Below, one piece after another: positions 18,677-27,338 of a stretch of 64,000 nucleotides of DNA. The position numbers and the translations under genes are program-made. Each line of letters begins with the position of its first letter. Positions within the stretch are counted from its first letter, which is position 1. Origin of the DNA: Planctomycetaceae bacterium (GTDB lineage: Bacteria; Planctomycetota; UBA1135; GCA-002686595). Under the pieces are notes generated by a model that did not search any database, was not told the origin of the DNA, and saw only the letters and a program-made list of their open reading frames with translations. Location of the stretch: the NCBI GenBank assembly GCA_016125265.1, contig WGMC01000024.1:62001-126000 (forward strand), in the 5' to 3' direction.

Positions 18677-21600
18677 TCACCGATCCTTGGGATCGATGCC
18701 CATTCCGGAGCGGTTCGGGCTCGCCGGGCGGGCCGGGCGGCTCGGCGGTTTGGCTTCGAGTTCCGCGAGGAGGTGGGCGACGGCGGCCTCGAGCTGCGGA
18801 TCGCCCCCGTTGGCCAGTGCCGTCGGATCGTCCATCACCTCGACGTCGGGCTCGACGCCCCAGCCCTCGATGCCCCACGTGCCGTCGGTCTCGTAGAAGC
18901 CGAAGGTCGGGATCGCGTGGCCCGTGCCGTCCACCAGTTGCGGATTGCCCGAGATACCAACGAGTCCACCCCACGTGCGGCGGCCGAAGAGCAACCCGAG
19001 GCCCGCCTGGCGGAAGTAGAAGGGGAACGCGTCCCCGCCGGAGCCGGACCAGCCGTTGATCAGCATCGCCTTCGGACCGAAGTGCCCCATCTCGGGCCAC
19101 GTCCAGTCCTCTCCGTGCCGCACGGCCCAGTAGTTCGTCACCGGGCGGTTCAACATCTCGATGAAGCGCGTGGGAATCTGCCCGCCGCCGTTCCAGCGCT
19201 CGTCGACCAGGAGGGCCGGGCGGTGGCGTTCGCCGTAGAACTGGCGAACGAGCTCGGTCTGGCCGTTGACACCCGTGTCGGGTACGTGCACGTACCCCAC
19301 GCGGCCGCCGCTCAGCCGGTGCACCGCCGCACGGCGGTCGGCCACCCAGGCGCGGTAGCGCAGACCCGCCTCGCTGGAGAGCGGGGTGACCAGCACTTCG
19401 CGCTCGCCGCCGTCGCGGGTGGGCGCATCGTTGACGACGAGGCGTGTGACTTGGCCCGCGAGACCCTCCAAACTCGCTTCGAGCGGACGATCGGTGGCCG
19501 GCGCGCGGCCGTTGACGGCGAGGATCCAGTCCCCGACCGCCACCGCCACACCCGGCTCGGCGAGCGGCGAACGCCCGTCGGTCTCACCCACCTCGCCGCC
19601 GACGATGCGCTGCACGCGCCACGTGCCCTGCTCCACCGCGAAGTCGGCGCCGAGCAGCCCCACCGGCGTAGCCGGTTTGCCGTCGACGAGCCCACCGGGC
19701 GGCGTGCGGTTGTAGGCGTGCCCCACGTTGAGCTCCGCCATCATCTCGCCCGTCAGGAAGTGCAGGTCCTCGCGGCTGGTGGCGTCCACGAGGGCCGCCG
19801 TGTAGCGCTCGAGCACCGCCGGCCAATCGAGGCCGTGCAGGGTCGGTTCGTAGAAGAAGTCGCGGAAGAGCCGCCAGGTTTCGACCAACATCTGGCGCCA
19901 TTCGGCGCGCGGATCGATGTCGACGGCCAGGCCGTCGAGCAGCAGCTTGTCCTCGAGCTTCTGCCCCGGTTTCGGGGCCACGAAGCCCCAGGACTGGCCG
20001 CTTCGAACGAGCACACGGTCGCCCTTCGCCGCCACCTCGTAGATGCTGACCGGGCTGAGCACCTGCTTCACTTCGCGCTCCTCGAGGTCGTAGCGCTCGA
20101 GGGCGGTGTCGGGACCGGAGCGGCCCGCGCCCGTGTTCGCCCGGCGCAGGAAGAGCACCCCGCCCTTGACGCCGGTGGCGCCGAACAGATTGCCCGGGGG
20201 CACCGGCAGCTCGACGATGCGGCCCTCGAAACCCGCGAGGTCGATGGCGAGCGACTTGGACTTGTCCGCTTCTTTCGCGCTGTCCTTCGCGCCGTCGGTC
20301 TCCTCGGCCGCCTCGCCGCCATCGGCTTCGCCATCCAGGGCTTCGCCATCCTGCTGCTCGCCGTCGCCCGCCCCGTCCCCTTCCGGTTCCGATTCGTCCA
20401 GAGCGTCCGCCGGAGCGTCGTCCTTCTTGTCCTCCTCCTCGGCGATCGTCTCCTCGGGGTCCTTCGGCGCCGTCGGGTGGGCCACGTCGGCGCGCAGCGT
20501 CGCGGCCATCAACTGGCGTGTGTTCGCGTAGATCCAGGTGCGCTCGAGATCGCCGTAGATGGGCTCGAACGTGCGCGAGGACGTGAAGTAGAGGTACTTG
20601 CCCTCGGGGTCGAAGCTGGGTCCGGAGTCGTCGAATCGGCCGCTCGTGATCTCGTGGGTTTCCCCCGCGGCGACATCCCGAAGGTAGAGGGCGTCGAGCC
20701 GCGAACTGCTGTGGCGCTGGCTCCACGCGACCCAGTCGCTCGTGGCCGACCAACTGTGCGCGAGCGGCCGTCCGTCCGGGTTCGTGCCGATCGATTCGAG
20801 GCGCCCGCCCGAGGGATCGGCGAGGTCCAGGTGGTAGATCCACAGCCCACCATCGTGGCCGGAGAACGAGATCTTGGTGGAGTCCGGCGACCACTGGGTG
20901 CCGTAGCGGAAACCCGGGCCGAGCTCCGTCAGGCGCCGCTCACCCGAAGAGTCGGAACCCTCGAACTCCGCGCCGTCCACCCGCCGCAGCGTCAGCTCGT
21001 ACTCTCCGCTCGCGTCGCTGAAGTAGGCGACGTAGCGGCCGTCGGGGCTCCACGCGGGCGAGCGTTCGGCGATGCCGGAGGTACCGGTCAGTAGGCGCCG
21101 CGCGCCCTCCTTGGCGGGCACGTCGAACAGCTCGCCGCGCGCCTCGACTACGGCGCGTTTGCCCGTGGGACCACTCGCCACCGACTGCACCAGCGAGCTG
21201 ACGTCGCGGCGCTCGGAGCGCAGGTTCGGCCGATCCCCAGGGATGGCCACATCCACGGTCGAAAGTGCCTTTTGGGCCACGTCGTAGAGGTACAGCTTGC
21301 CGCCGTTCTCGAAGACGACCTCCGACGTCCCGCCGGACGCGAAGCGAACGCCAAAGTCCGTGAAGAAGGTCAACTGCTCCGCGGCGCCGCTCTCGGTGTC
21401 CACAGACCAGAGGTTCAAGATGCCGTCCGCGCCGCGGTCGGAGACGAACAGCACCTTCGCGCCGAACCACATCGGCTGCGCGTCCGTGCCGATCCAATCG
21501 GTCAGGCGCCGGGACTCCTTCGTGCGCAGGTGGAACAGCCAAAGGTCCTGGGCCATGCCGCCCTGGTAGCGTTTCCAGGTGCGGAACTCGCGCAGGGTCG

Positions 21601-22129
21601 GTGTGTAGACGACCCAGTCGCCGCTCGCGTCGAGGTCCCCGAAGCTGCCGTAGGGCACGGGCAGTTCGCGCACCGGGCCGCCGTCCGCCGGCACGGTGAA
21701 GAACTTGGGCGCGCGCGAGAGGCCCGAGGCCTGGTCCGAGGAGAACAGGATGTGCTGGCCGTCCGGCGTCCAACCGCAGAGGATCTCCTGGGCCGGGTGC
21801 CACGTGAGGCGCTTCGGCACACCCCCTTGGCTCGGCATGACGTAGATCTCCGATCCGCCGTCGTAGCCCGCAAGGAACGCGATCCGCTGCCCGTCGGGGC
21901 TGAACCGCGGGAAACTCTCGCCGCCCGGCGCCGAGGTGACCCGCTGGGCCGACCCGCCGGCCTTCGGGACGAGCCAGAGGTCCGCGGCGTAGCGGAAGAC
22001 GATGTGCTCCGGGCCCACGTCGGGGTACCGCAGCATCACCGCCGAGGGCTCCACCTCCTTCGATGGGGAGGCCCAGAGGGTCGGGGCGAGGGCGAGCGCG
22101 AGGAGAAGGAAGCCGGTGGTTCGCAGCAT
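18677..22129 (-). CDS. Tricorn-like serine protease, exported
   Basis: An 1150-residue tricorn protease homologue with a signal peptide. Six- and seven-bladed propeller regions run to about residue 650 (repeats such as FPRFSPDGQRIAFLAGYDGG). They are interrupted by a long acidic, low-complexity insert (EEEDKKDDAPAD onward). A PDZ-like domain reads VAVGDWILAVNGR and the C-terminal part is an S41-type protease domain. The catalytic residues expected for tricorn are present: His in ELNVGHAYN, Ser near residue 1030 in GWSGSGGDAFP and Glu in TWGIEGWGVEPD. The protein probably degrades peptides in the periplasm. The gene stands alone and is transcribed divergently from the blaI-type gene. Confidence 0.88.
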   Translation of the reverse strand: MLRTTGFLLLALALAPTLWASPSKEVEPSAVMLRYPDVGPEHIVFRYAADLWLVPKAGGSAQRVTSAPGGESFPRFSPDGQRIAFLAGYDGGSEIYVMPSQGGVPKRLTWHPAQEILCGWTPDGQHILFSSDQASGLSRAPKFFTVPADGGPVRELPVPYGSFGDLDASGDWVVYTPTLREFRTWKRYQGGMAQDLWLFHLRTKESRRLTDWIGTDAQPMWFGAKVLFVSDRGADGILNLWSVDTESGAAEQLTFFTDFGVRFASGGTSEVVFENGGKLYLYDVAQKALSTVDVAIPGDRPNLRSERRDVSSLVQSVASGPTGKRAVVEARGELFDVPAKEGARRLLTGTSGIAERSPAWSPDGRYVAYFSDASGEYELTLRRVDGAEFEGSDSSGERRLTELGPGFRYGTQWSPDSTKISFSGHDGGLWIYHLDLADPSGGRLESIGTNPDGRPLAHSWSATSDWVAWSQRHSSSRLDALYLRDVAAGETHEITSGRFDDSGPSFDPEGKYLYFTSSRTFEPIYGDLERTWIYANTRQLMAATLRADVAHPTAPKDPEETIAEEEDKKDDAPADALDESEPEGDGAGDGEQQDGEALDGEADGGEAAEETDGAKDSAKEADKSKSLAIDLAGFEGRIVELPVPPGNLFGATGVKGGVLFLRRANTGAGRSGPDTALERYDLEEREVKQVLSPVSIYEVAAKGDRVLVRSGQSWGFVAPKPGQKLEDKLLLDGLAVDIDPRAEWRQMLVETWRLFRDFFYEPTLHGLDWPAVLERYTAALVDATSREDLHFLTGEMMAELNVGHAYNRTPPGGLVDGKPATPVGLLGADFAVEQGTWRVQRIVGGEVGETDGRSPLAEPGVAVAVGDWILAVNGRAPATDRPLEASLEGLAGQVTRLVVNDAPTRDGGEREVLVTPLSSEAGLRYRAWVADRRAAVHRLSGGRVGYVHVPDTGVNGQTELVRQFYGERHRPALLVDERWNGGGQIPTRFIEMLNRPVTNYWAVRHGEDWTWPEMGHFGPKAMLINGWSGSGGDAFPFYFRQAGLGLLFGRRTWGGLVGISGNPQLVDGTGHAIPTFGFYETDGTWGIEGWGVEPDVEVMDDPTALANGGDPQLEAAVAHLLAELEAKPPSRPARPASPNRSGMGIDPKDR

Positions 22130-22132
22130 CTA

Positions 22133-22184
22133 GGGGGGGGTCGGGGTGGATGGCGGGTCTGCGGGGGGTACTAGGGTGCCGGGG
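22133..22184 (+). other. G-quadruplex-prone G tracts in a divergent promoter region
   Basis: Six tracts of three to eight G lie within 52 bp on the plus strand (22133-22140, 22143-22146, 22155-22157, 22163-22168, 22174-22176, 22181-22184), starting 4 bp upstream of the tricorn-like ATG. Folding potential is clear from the pattern; function is not known. Confidence 0.5.
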
Positions 22185-22244
22185 ACGGACCTGCCCTGCG
22201 CTGGGAAAGAAACGGAATTTCGGAAGTCGCCCAACGCAGACACT

Positions 22245-22269
22245 ACTACGGTCGTACTACCGCGGTCGT
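22245..22269. promoter_or_regulatory. Adjacent direct repeats upstream of blaI-type gene
   Basis: ACTACGGTCGT (22245-22255) is followed at once by ACTACCGCGGTCGT (22256-22269), the same sequence with a 3-bp insertion. The inner TACG-GT-CGTA is also a short dyad. It lies 82 bp before the blaI-type start and 116 bp before the tricorn-like start. BlaI/MecI operators are CTAC/GTAG-type dyads, so this is a candidate self-regulatory site, but it is not a clean match. Confidence 0.3.
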
Positions 22270-22350
22270 TGACCAGGACCCGACGCCAACCGCCCCCCCC
22301 CAACTCCCTGAGCCCACCTCTCCCCGGGCCCACCGCACCCCGAGCCCCCC

Positions 22351-22812
22351 ATGGACCGCACCCACCAACTTGGCGCCCTGCAGCACGCGATCATGCGCGT
22401 CCTGTGGGCCGCCGGCGAAGCCAGCGTCGCGGACGTGCACCGCTCCCTGCCGCCCCCCCACCAACGGGCCCTGACCACCGTGGCCACCATGTTGGTCAAG
22501 TTGGAGAAGAAGGGTGTCGTCGAGCACCGGACGGAGGGGCGACTCTTCGTCTACCGGCCCCTCGTCAGCGAAATCGAGGTGCGCCGCTCCATGGTCGCCG
22601 AGTTGACCGCGCGGCTGTTCGGGGGCGATCCGGCGCAGTTGGTGCACCACCTGGTGGACGAGCGCGCGCTCGAGGCGCAGGAACTCGACGACCTGGCCGA
22701 GCGTGTGCGCAAGGCCGAAACCGAGCGCCCGAACGCGCGCGGCGCGGGCTCACAACGCACTGGCTCGCAACCTAACGGCTCCCAACCCAACCGGTCCCAC
22801 CGTGACGAGTGA
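22351..22812 (+). CDS. BlaI/MecI family transcriptional repressor
   Basis: A 153-residue BlaI/MecI-type winged-helix repressor. The DNA-binding region (residues 5-75) contains LQHAIMRVLWAAGEASVADV and the wing LEKKGVVEHRTEGRLFVYRP. A short helical dimerisation part (80-125) follows, then a polar S/Q/N-rich tail. Such repressors are inactivated by a co-encoded M56 metalloprotease, and that gene overlaps the 3' end. The likely targets are this operon and possibly the divergent tricorn-like gene. The polar tail is longer than usual. Confidence 0.88.
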   Translation: MDRTHQLGALQHAIMRVLWAAGEASVADVHRSLPPPHQRALTTVATMLVKLEKKGVVEHRTEGRLFVYRPLVSEIEVRRSMVAELTARLFGGDPAQLVHHLVDERALEAQELDDLAERVRKAETERPNARGAGSQRTGSQPNGSQPNRSHRDE

Positions 22813-24262
22813 CAGCGTGGCAAGTGACGTCTTCGACGCCGCGGCGACGCTTCTGGGCTACTTGGGCACGTTCTGGGCCCATTCCACGATCCTGCTCGTC
22901 GCCACGTGGTTGGTGTTGCGGGTCGCGCGCGGCGCCGGACCGCGCCTTCGCGAGCGCGCCTGGCGCGTGGCCCTCGTGGGCGCCGTGCTCACCGCGGCGG
23001 TTCCGACCTGGACCGGGATCGAACCCCTCGGCGGTCGACTCGGGCTGTGGTCGCCGACGGAGCTGATCGCGGGCGGACTCGCACCCGTCGCGCCCGCGTC
23101 GGATTGGCTCGGTGCGGAGCTGCCCTCCGCCGCATCGATGTCGGGCACTCCGGCGCCCGCGTTGACGGTGCCTGCTGCCGACGGCGCGGAGGCGGGCGGC
23201 GGAACGACGGGCCGCCCGCTATGGGTGCCTGCCCTCGTCGCGATCTGGGCGCTCGGCGCGGCCCTCGGCATCGGCCGGCTCTTGCTCGCGCGGCGCCGCT
23301 TGCAGCGCGACCTCGCCGGGAGGCGTTCGATCCACTTGGGGCCGGCCGCGCGCAGCTTGGCGCAGCTCCAACGCGGTCGCACGCCCGTGCGCCTCAGCGC
23401 GTCCGCGGCCATCGCCGGGCCCATCGCGTTCGGCGTGCGCCGCCCGGAGATCTGCCTGTCGGAACGCGCGCTCGGGGAGCTGTCGCCGCGCGAACTCGAC
23501 GCAACCCTAGCGCACGAATTGGGGCATTTGGTGCGCCGGGACCCGCTTTGGCTCGCCGTGGCGCACACGGTGTGTGCGCTGCTCTGGTTCCAACCGCTCT
23601 TGGCGGGTGCGCGGCGCGAGCTGATGCGACTCGCCGAGTTGCAGGCGGACCGATTCGCGGCGCGCCAGACGGGAGAACCGCTCGCACTCGCATCCGCGCT
23701 CACGCGGGTCGCCGCGTGGTGGACTGCGGCGCCGGTCGCCGCCGCGCACGGGATGGCCGGCGCGCGGTTTGCGCTGGCCGAGCGTGTCGAGTGCCTACTC
23801 GACGGCCGCGCGCTCCAGCCCGCGGGCCGCGCGACCCTCGCCACGCCCGCGGCGGCGGTGTTGCTCGCGGCCTTGGTGGCGGCGGCGCCCGCCGTGTCCG
23901 CGGGACCCACCGCGCCGGGCCCAACGGTGCCCGATGCGTCCGCGATCGCGGCGGCGCACCCCGGCCGCGCGGGCGGTGTCGCTTCCGCCGCGGCTGCTGG
24001 TGCGACAGACCTCCGGCGCGAACTCGCGGCGCTCGAACTCGGACTGGCCGAGCTGGGTGTGGCCCTCGAGCGACGCCCCGAACTCCGGGCCGAACGCGCG
24101 GAGTTCGCGCAACTGGAAGCCCGCTTCGAACGGATCGAGGTCCTGCGCGAGGAGCTCGAAACCCTGCTTTTGCTCCGCGCGGCGCGGCGCCTCGAGCCCG
24201 CCGCGAACGACGTTCCCAACGCCAACCAGCCGCCGCGCGCGGCGTCCCCCATCGCACGATGA
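22802..24262 (+). CDS. M56 family metalloprotease (BlaR1-like, no sensor domain)
   Basis: A membrane metalloprotease of about 486 residues. Helices lie near 16-42, 53-70 and 135-160. The zinc motif H238-E-L-G-H242 is followed by VRRDPLWLAVAHTV and by ELQADRFAARQTG, which supplies the third ligand region. After a membrane helix near 355-375 the protein ends in a coiled coil (LRRELAALELGLAELGVALE onward) instead of the penicillin-binding sensor of true BlaR1. The trigger is therefore not likely to be direct beta-lactam binding. GTG at 22802 overlaps blaI by 11 bp; GTG at 22817 is an alternative. Confidence 0.82.
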   Translation: MTSDSVASDVFDAAATLLGYLGTFWAHSTILLVATWLVLRVARGAGPRLRERAWRVALVGAVLTAAVPTWTGIEPLGGRLGLWSPTELIAGGLAPVAPASDWLGAELPSAASMSGTPAPALTVPAADGAEAGGGTTGRPLWVPALVAIWALGAALGIGRLLLARRRLQRDLAGRRSIHLGPAARSLAQLQRGRTPVRLSASAAIAGPIAFGVRRPEICLSERALGELSPRELDATLAHELGHLVRRDPLWLAVAHTVCALLWFQPLLAGARRELMRLAELQADRFAARQTGEPLALASALTRVAAWWTAAPVAAAHGMAGARFALAERVECLLDGRALQPAGRATLATPAAAVLLAALVAAAPAVSAGPTAPGPTVPDASAIAAAHPGRAGGVASAAAAGATDLRRELAALELGLAELGVALERRPELRAERAEFAQLEARFERIEVLREELETLLLLRAARRLEPAANDVPNANQPPRAASPIAR

Positions 24263-25632
24263 ACACATTTGCCCTTCTGTTGGCCCTCGCCCCCGCGCCC
24301 CAGGTTGCATCCGTTGTGCCCGCGGCACCGGCGGCCCCGGTTTCACCCGTCGCCGCGGTTGCTCCCGTTGCCGCGGTTGCTCCCGTTGCCGCGGTTGCGC
24401 CCGTTGCACCCGCAGCGCCCGTCGCCGCTCTCGCATCCGCTGCGCCGGTGCCGACGTGGGGCCCGGCATCGCTCCATGCGGTTCCCGGATGGCGCTACGG
24501 GTCGACGACTGCACAGGAACTGCCCGGCGACGTGCAATCCGCCCAGGCTGCTCTGGCCGAAGCGGAGCGCCGCCTCGAGGCCGCGCGCCGGCGACTCGCC
24601 GAACTGCAGCGCGAGGAGTCCCGCGCCGCGAGCCCCGCCGCGGGCGGCGCGGGGCCGAACTCGACGTCGCCCATGCGGGAACTCCTGCGCGCCGAACGCG
24701 GCGCGGTGGCCCAGCGGCGCGCCATGGAACACGACATCCACACCGAGTTGCGACGCGCCCTCGAGGCGGCGCAGGGCGGGCCGGTGCCGCGCGAAGAGCT
24801 CGAGCGGTTGTTGCAAGGCTCCCGCAGCGAAGCGCGGGAGCTGGCGGTGGCAGCGAAGAGAGCAGCCGACGGCGAGGCCGCCCGCGCCGGTGGATCCGGT
24901 GCCCCCTCCACCAAGGTGTGGATCGACGGCCGCGAGCTGGAACTGAGCGACGAGAACATCGTTCGGCTGCAACAGGGCGAACCCGTGGTGCTGCGCGCGA
25001 GGGATCTGCACTTCCCGCGCACCGAGGCCCATGTCGAAACACTCCGCGGGCTGGGCTACGTCGGTGAACCGGCGAAGGCAGCCGGGGGCGGGAGCGGCGC
25101 TTCGTCCGAGGAAACTCGCGACGTCTTCCTCGGGAAGGGCTTCGAGGTCCGTCGCCGCGGCAACTCGGGCGGCAATCACGGCGCGGACACCGTGCTCCGA
25201 TTCGTGCCGCGCACGGGGCCCGCGGGTCAGGGTCGCGTCGCCCCGTCGCGCCTGGAGACGGTGGACGTGGACGGGTTCGAGATCGAGGAGGTCGAAATCG
25301 AGGAGGTCCCCATGGAGACCGTCACCGTCGAAACCGAAGTCGTCGACGGGGCCAAGAAGTCCCTCGTCTTGCGCCTGCGGACCGAGGACACCGAGGAGAT
25401 CGTGGAGCTGGCCGAAGGGGGCGAGCACGAGCTCGAGGTCTTCGTGAACCCGAAGGGCGCGGCGAGTCTGCGGCCGGCGGTGCCCGCGACGCCGTCCGCA
25501 CCGGCGTCCGCGACACGGACCGTGGATACGAGCGATGAGACCCTCGTCCGGTTGCTCGAATCCTTGAGCAGCGAACTGGCGGCCCTCCGCCGGGACCTCG
25601 ACGACCTGCGCAGCCGCGTGGAACAGCGCTGA
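24259..25632 (+). CDS. Exported coiled-coil protein of the blaI-M56 operon, function unknown
   Basis: A 457-residue protein not recognised beyond its layout. A short hydrophobic leader is followed by an Ala/Pro/Val linker encoded by an 18-bp minisatellite (about 24343-24414). A coiled coil AQAALAEAERRLEAARRRLA comes next, then a charged helical region, a Glu/Val-rich strand segment (VEIEEVPMETVTVETEVV) and a C-terminal coiled coil (SSELAALRRDLDDLRSRVE). ATG overlaps the M56 stop (ATGA), so it is co-translated with the protease. It could be a substrate, adaptor or scaffold for that protease. Confidence 0.6.
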   Translation: MNTFALLLALAPAPQVASVVPAAPAAPVSPVAAVAPVAAVAPVAAVAPVAPAAPVAALASAAPVPTWGPASLHAVPGWRYGSTTAQELPGDVQSAQAALAEAERRLEAARRRLAELQREESRAASPAAGGAGPNSTSPMRELLRAERGAVAQRRAMEHDIHTELRRALEAAQGGPVPREELERLLQGSRSEARELAVAAKRAADGEAARAGGSGAPSTKVWIDGRELELSDENIVRLQQGEPVVLRARDLHFPRTEAHVETLRGLGYVGEPAKAAGGGSGASSEETRDVFLGKGFEVRRRGNSGGNHGADTVLRFVPRTGPAGQGRVAPSRLETVDVDGFEIEEVEIEEVPMETVTVETEVVDGAKKSLVLRLRTEDTEEIVELAEGGEHELEVFVNPKGAASLRPAVPATPSAPASATRTVDTSDETLVRLLESLSSELAALRRDLDDLRSRVEQR

Positions 25633-25760
25633 TCCACGCACCGCGCCACCCGGTCCGGAGCCCTTCGACAAAGGCCCCGAAATCCCGGGCGGCGCGTGCG
25701 TAGCAGTGCCGAAGAGCACCGGCCGCGGACCGGGGAACGTCGCGGCCGGCGCATCGCGTC

Positions 25761-25797
25761 GCCGCCCCCGTCTGGACGTTCGTCCAGCGGGGGCGGC
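25761..25797 (+). terminator. Long GC hairpin after the blaI-M56 operon
   Basis: The left arm is GCCGCCCCCGTCTGGACG and the right arm CGTCCAGCGGGGGCGGC, pairing over 17 bp with one bulged T and a two-base loop. It starts 129 bp after the stop at 25632 and precedes the repeat-filled convergent region. No T tract follows. Confidence 0.5.
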
Positions 25798-25866
25798 ACC
25801 TCCCTTGTGTGCGGCTCGCCAATCGGACGCACGCACGCTTCGGGAGCGCCGATGGCGCGTCCTATC

Positions 25867-26013
25867 GTAGCTGCGCGTCACAGCGTCGTCTGGACCGCCA
25901 ACGGCGCGCCCAAAGGTAGCTGCGCATCGCAGCGTCTTCTGGAGCGCCAACGGCGCGACCAAAGGTAGCTGCGCATCGCAGCGTCTTCTGGAGCGCCAAC
26001 GGCGCGACCAATA
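25867..26013. repeat. 49-bp tandem repeat, block 1 (three units)
   Basis: Units start at 25867, 25916 and 25965 and are nearly identical. Each begins GTAGCTGCGC and includes GCGTCTTCTGGAGCGCCAAC and GGCGCGACC. The block ends exactly where the palindrome of element B begins (26014). No gene is supported in 25633-26638. The apparent open frames are products of the repeat. Confidence 0.92.
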
Positions 26014-26157
26014 GTAGCCTGGGGCAACGCCCCAGGTTTGTCGGAAGGAGGATGCAAGGGCTGAAGGCCCGCTCCATCGCAACGCGCCGACGCCATGGGC
26101 CGGGCCTTCAGCCCTTGCCGGTGCTGCCACAATACCTGGGGCGTTGCCCCAGGCTAC
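26014..26157. repeat. Dispersed repeat element B, two inverted copies
   Basis: Copy one (26014-26077) reads GTAGCCTGGGGCAACGCCCC, about 22 bp of spacer, then AAGGGCTGAAGGCCCGCTCC. Copy two (26094-26157) is the same in reverse orientation. Each copy holds two hairpins: the 7-10 bp CCTGGGG/CCCCAGG stem, and a stem in GGGCTGAAGGCCC. A related GGGGCGTTGCCCC hairpin follows at about 26164. Confidence 0.9.
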
Positions 26158-26255
26158 GATCGGGCGGGGCGTTGCCCCTTTCGGACGGTCGTACGTCGGT
26201 GAGAGAATGCAACGGCGCTGCGCGTTGATTTCGACGCATTGAGCCCCGGTTTCGG

Positions 26256-26548
26256 CGAGCTGCGCGTCGCAGCGTCGTCTGGAGCACCAGCGGCGCGACC
26301 AATCGTAGCTGCGCGTCGCAGCGTCTTCTGGAGCGCCAACGGCGCGACCGATCGTAGCTGCGCGTCACAGCTTCGTCTGGAGCCCAACGGCGCGCCCAAT
26401 CGTAGCTGCGCGTCGCAGCGTCTTCTTGAGCGCCAACGGCGCGACCAACGGTAACTGCGCATCGCAGCGTCTTCTGGAGCACCAAGGGCGCGACCGATCC
26501 TAACTGCGCGTCACAGCGTCGTCTGGAGCGCCAACGGCGCGACCAATC
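26256..26548. repeat. 49-bp tandem repeat, block 2 (six units)
   Basis: Six units start at 26256, 26305, 26354, 26402, 26451 and 26500; one unit has lost a base. They match block 1 and again end exactly at an element B palindrome (26549). Internal variants (cgTcgT/cTTcT, ATCGTAG/ACGGTAA) show copy-to-copy divergence and exchange between blocks. Confidence 0.92.
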
Positions 26549-26612
26549 GTAGCCTGGGGCAACGCCCCAGGTTCGACGGAAGATGGCGCCAAGGGCTGAA
26601 GGCCCGCCCCAT
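26549..26612. repeat. Dispersed repeat element B, copy 3
   Basis: The sequence GTAGCCTGGGGCAACGCCCC continues into CAGG, about 22 bp of spacer and AAGGGCTGAAGGCCCGCCCC. It closes the 49-bp array and ends 27 bp before the stop of the lytic transglycosylase gene, which reads toward it. Confidence 0.9.
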
Positions 26613-26638
26613 GGCAGCAGCGCGGCGGACGGCGGTCG

Positions 26639-27310
26639 CTACCGTGACGACCCCTCGCGCGAATCCGCGCTGCTCGCCGAGGTGCCCAACACATCGTCGC
26701 GGCGCAGCTCCGTCGCGAGTCGCAGCACCTTCGCCGCGTAGTGGCGCACACTTCCCGGGCCCGGCGGGCCCTCTGCGTCCATCTTGGCGCGCCAGGCCTC
26801 GTAGCCCCCGGCGTCGCGCAACCAGCGCTGGAAACGCGTCGGGCCGGTGTTGTAGGCCATCAGCGCGCGCTCCCAATCGCCCTCCTGGCGCGGCAACAGC
26901 CACGCGAGGTACGCGGCGCCCAAACGCACGTTGAGTTCGGGATCGTCGAGCAATTCCTCGCGTGTGGGCGGCGGTACACGCAGGCGACGGGCCATGTCCG
27001 CGGCCGTGGGCACTTGCAACTGCAAGAGCCCGAGCGCGCCGGCCTTCGACTCGGCGCTGGGCCGCACGCTGCTCTCCACGCAGGCCATCGCGGCCAGCAC
27101 ATACGGATCGACACCCGACTCGGCCCCGGCGGCCACGAAGTGCGGCGCGTAGCGCTCGAGCCGCGCGCGGAAGAGCTCGTCCTCCACGAACTCGCGCAGC
27201 TCTTCGCGCTGCAACAGCCCCACCGCGAGGACCGCGCTGACGACGAGCACCAGCCCAACGATCCAGCGCCGCCGGTGCGCCGACGACGCGTTGGAAAAGG
27301 GCCGTTCCAT
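26639..27310 (-). CDS. SLT-type lytic transglycosylase, membrane-anchored
   Basis: A 223-residue protein with an N-terminal membrane anchor (about 16-33). The SLT/lysozyme-like domain has its catalytic glutamate at E79 in ACVESSVRPSAES, followed by the family motifs GALGLLQLQVPTA, LNVRLGAAYLAWLL and ALMAYNTGP. It cleaves peptidoglycan glycan strands with formation of anhydromuramyl ends. This implies that a murein wall is present, which is known for planctomycetes. The gene is downstream of a HEAT-repeat gene but separated from it by 159 bp and a strong hairpin. Confidence 0.88.
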   Translation of the reverse strand: MERPFSNASSAHRRRWIVGLVLVVSAVLAVGLLQREELREFVEDELFRARLERYAPHFVAAGAESGVDPYVLAAMACVESSVRPSAESKAGALGLLQLQVPTAADMARRLRVPPPTREELLDDPELNVRLGAAYLAWLLPRQEGDWERALMAYNTGPTRFQRWLRDAGGYEAWRAKMDAEGPPGPGSVRHYAAKVLRLATELRRDDVLGTSASSADSREGSSR

Positions 27311-27338
27311 CGCCGCCTGTTCGCTCCTCGCGCCGCCT

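Noticed and set aside
25867..26548. CRISPR-like array
   Set aside because: Repeat and spacing are one continuous 49-bp unit with no unique spacers, and no cas genes are present.
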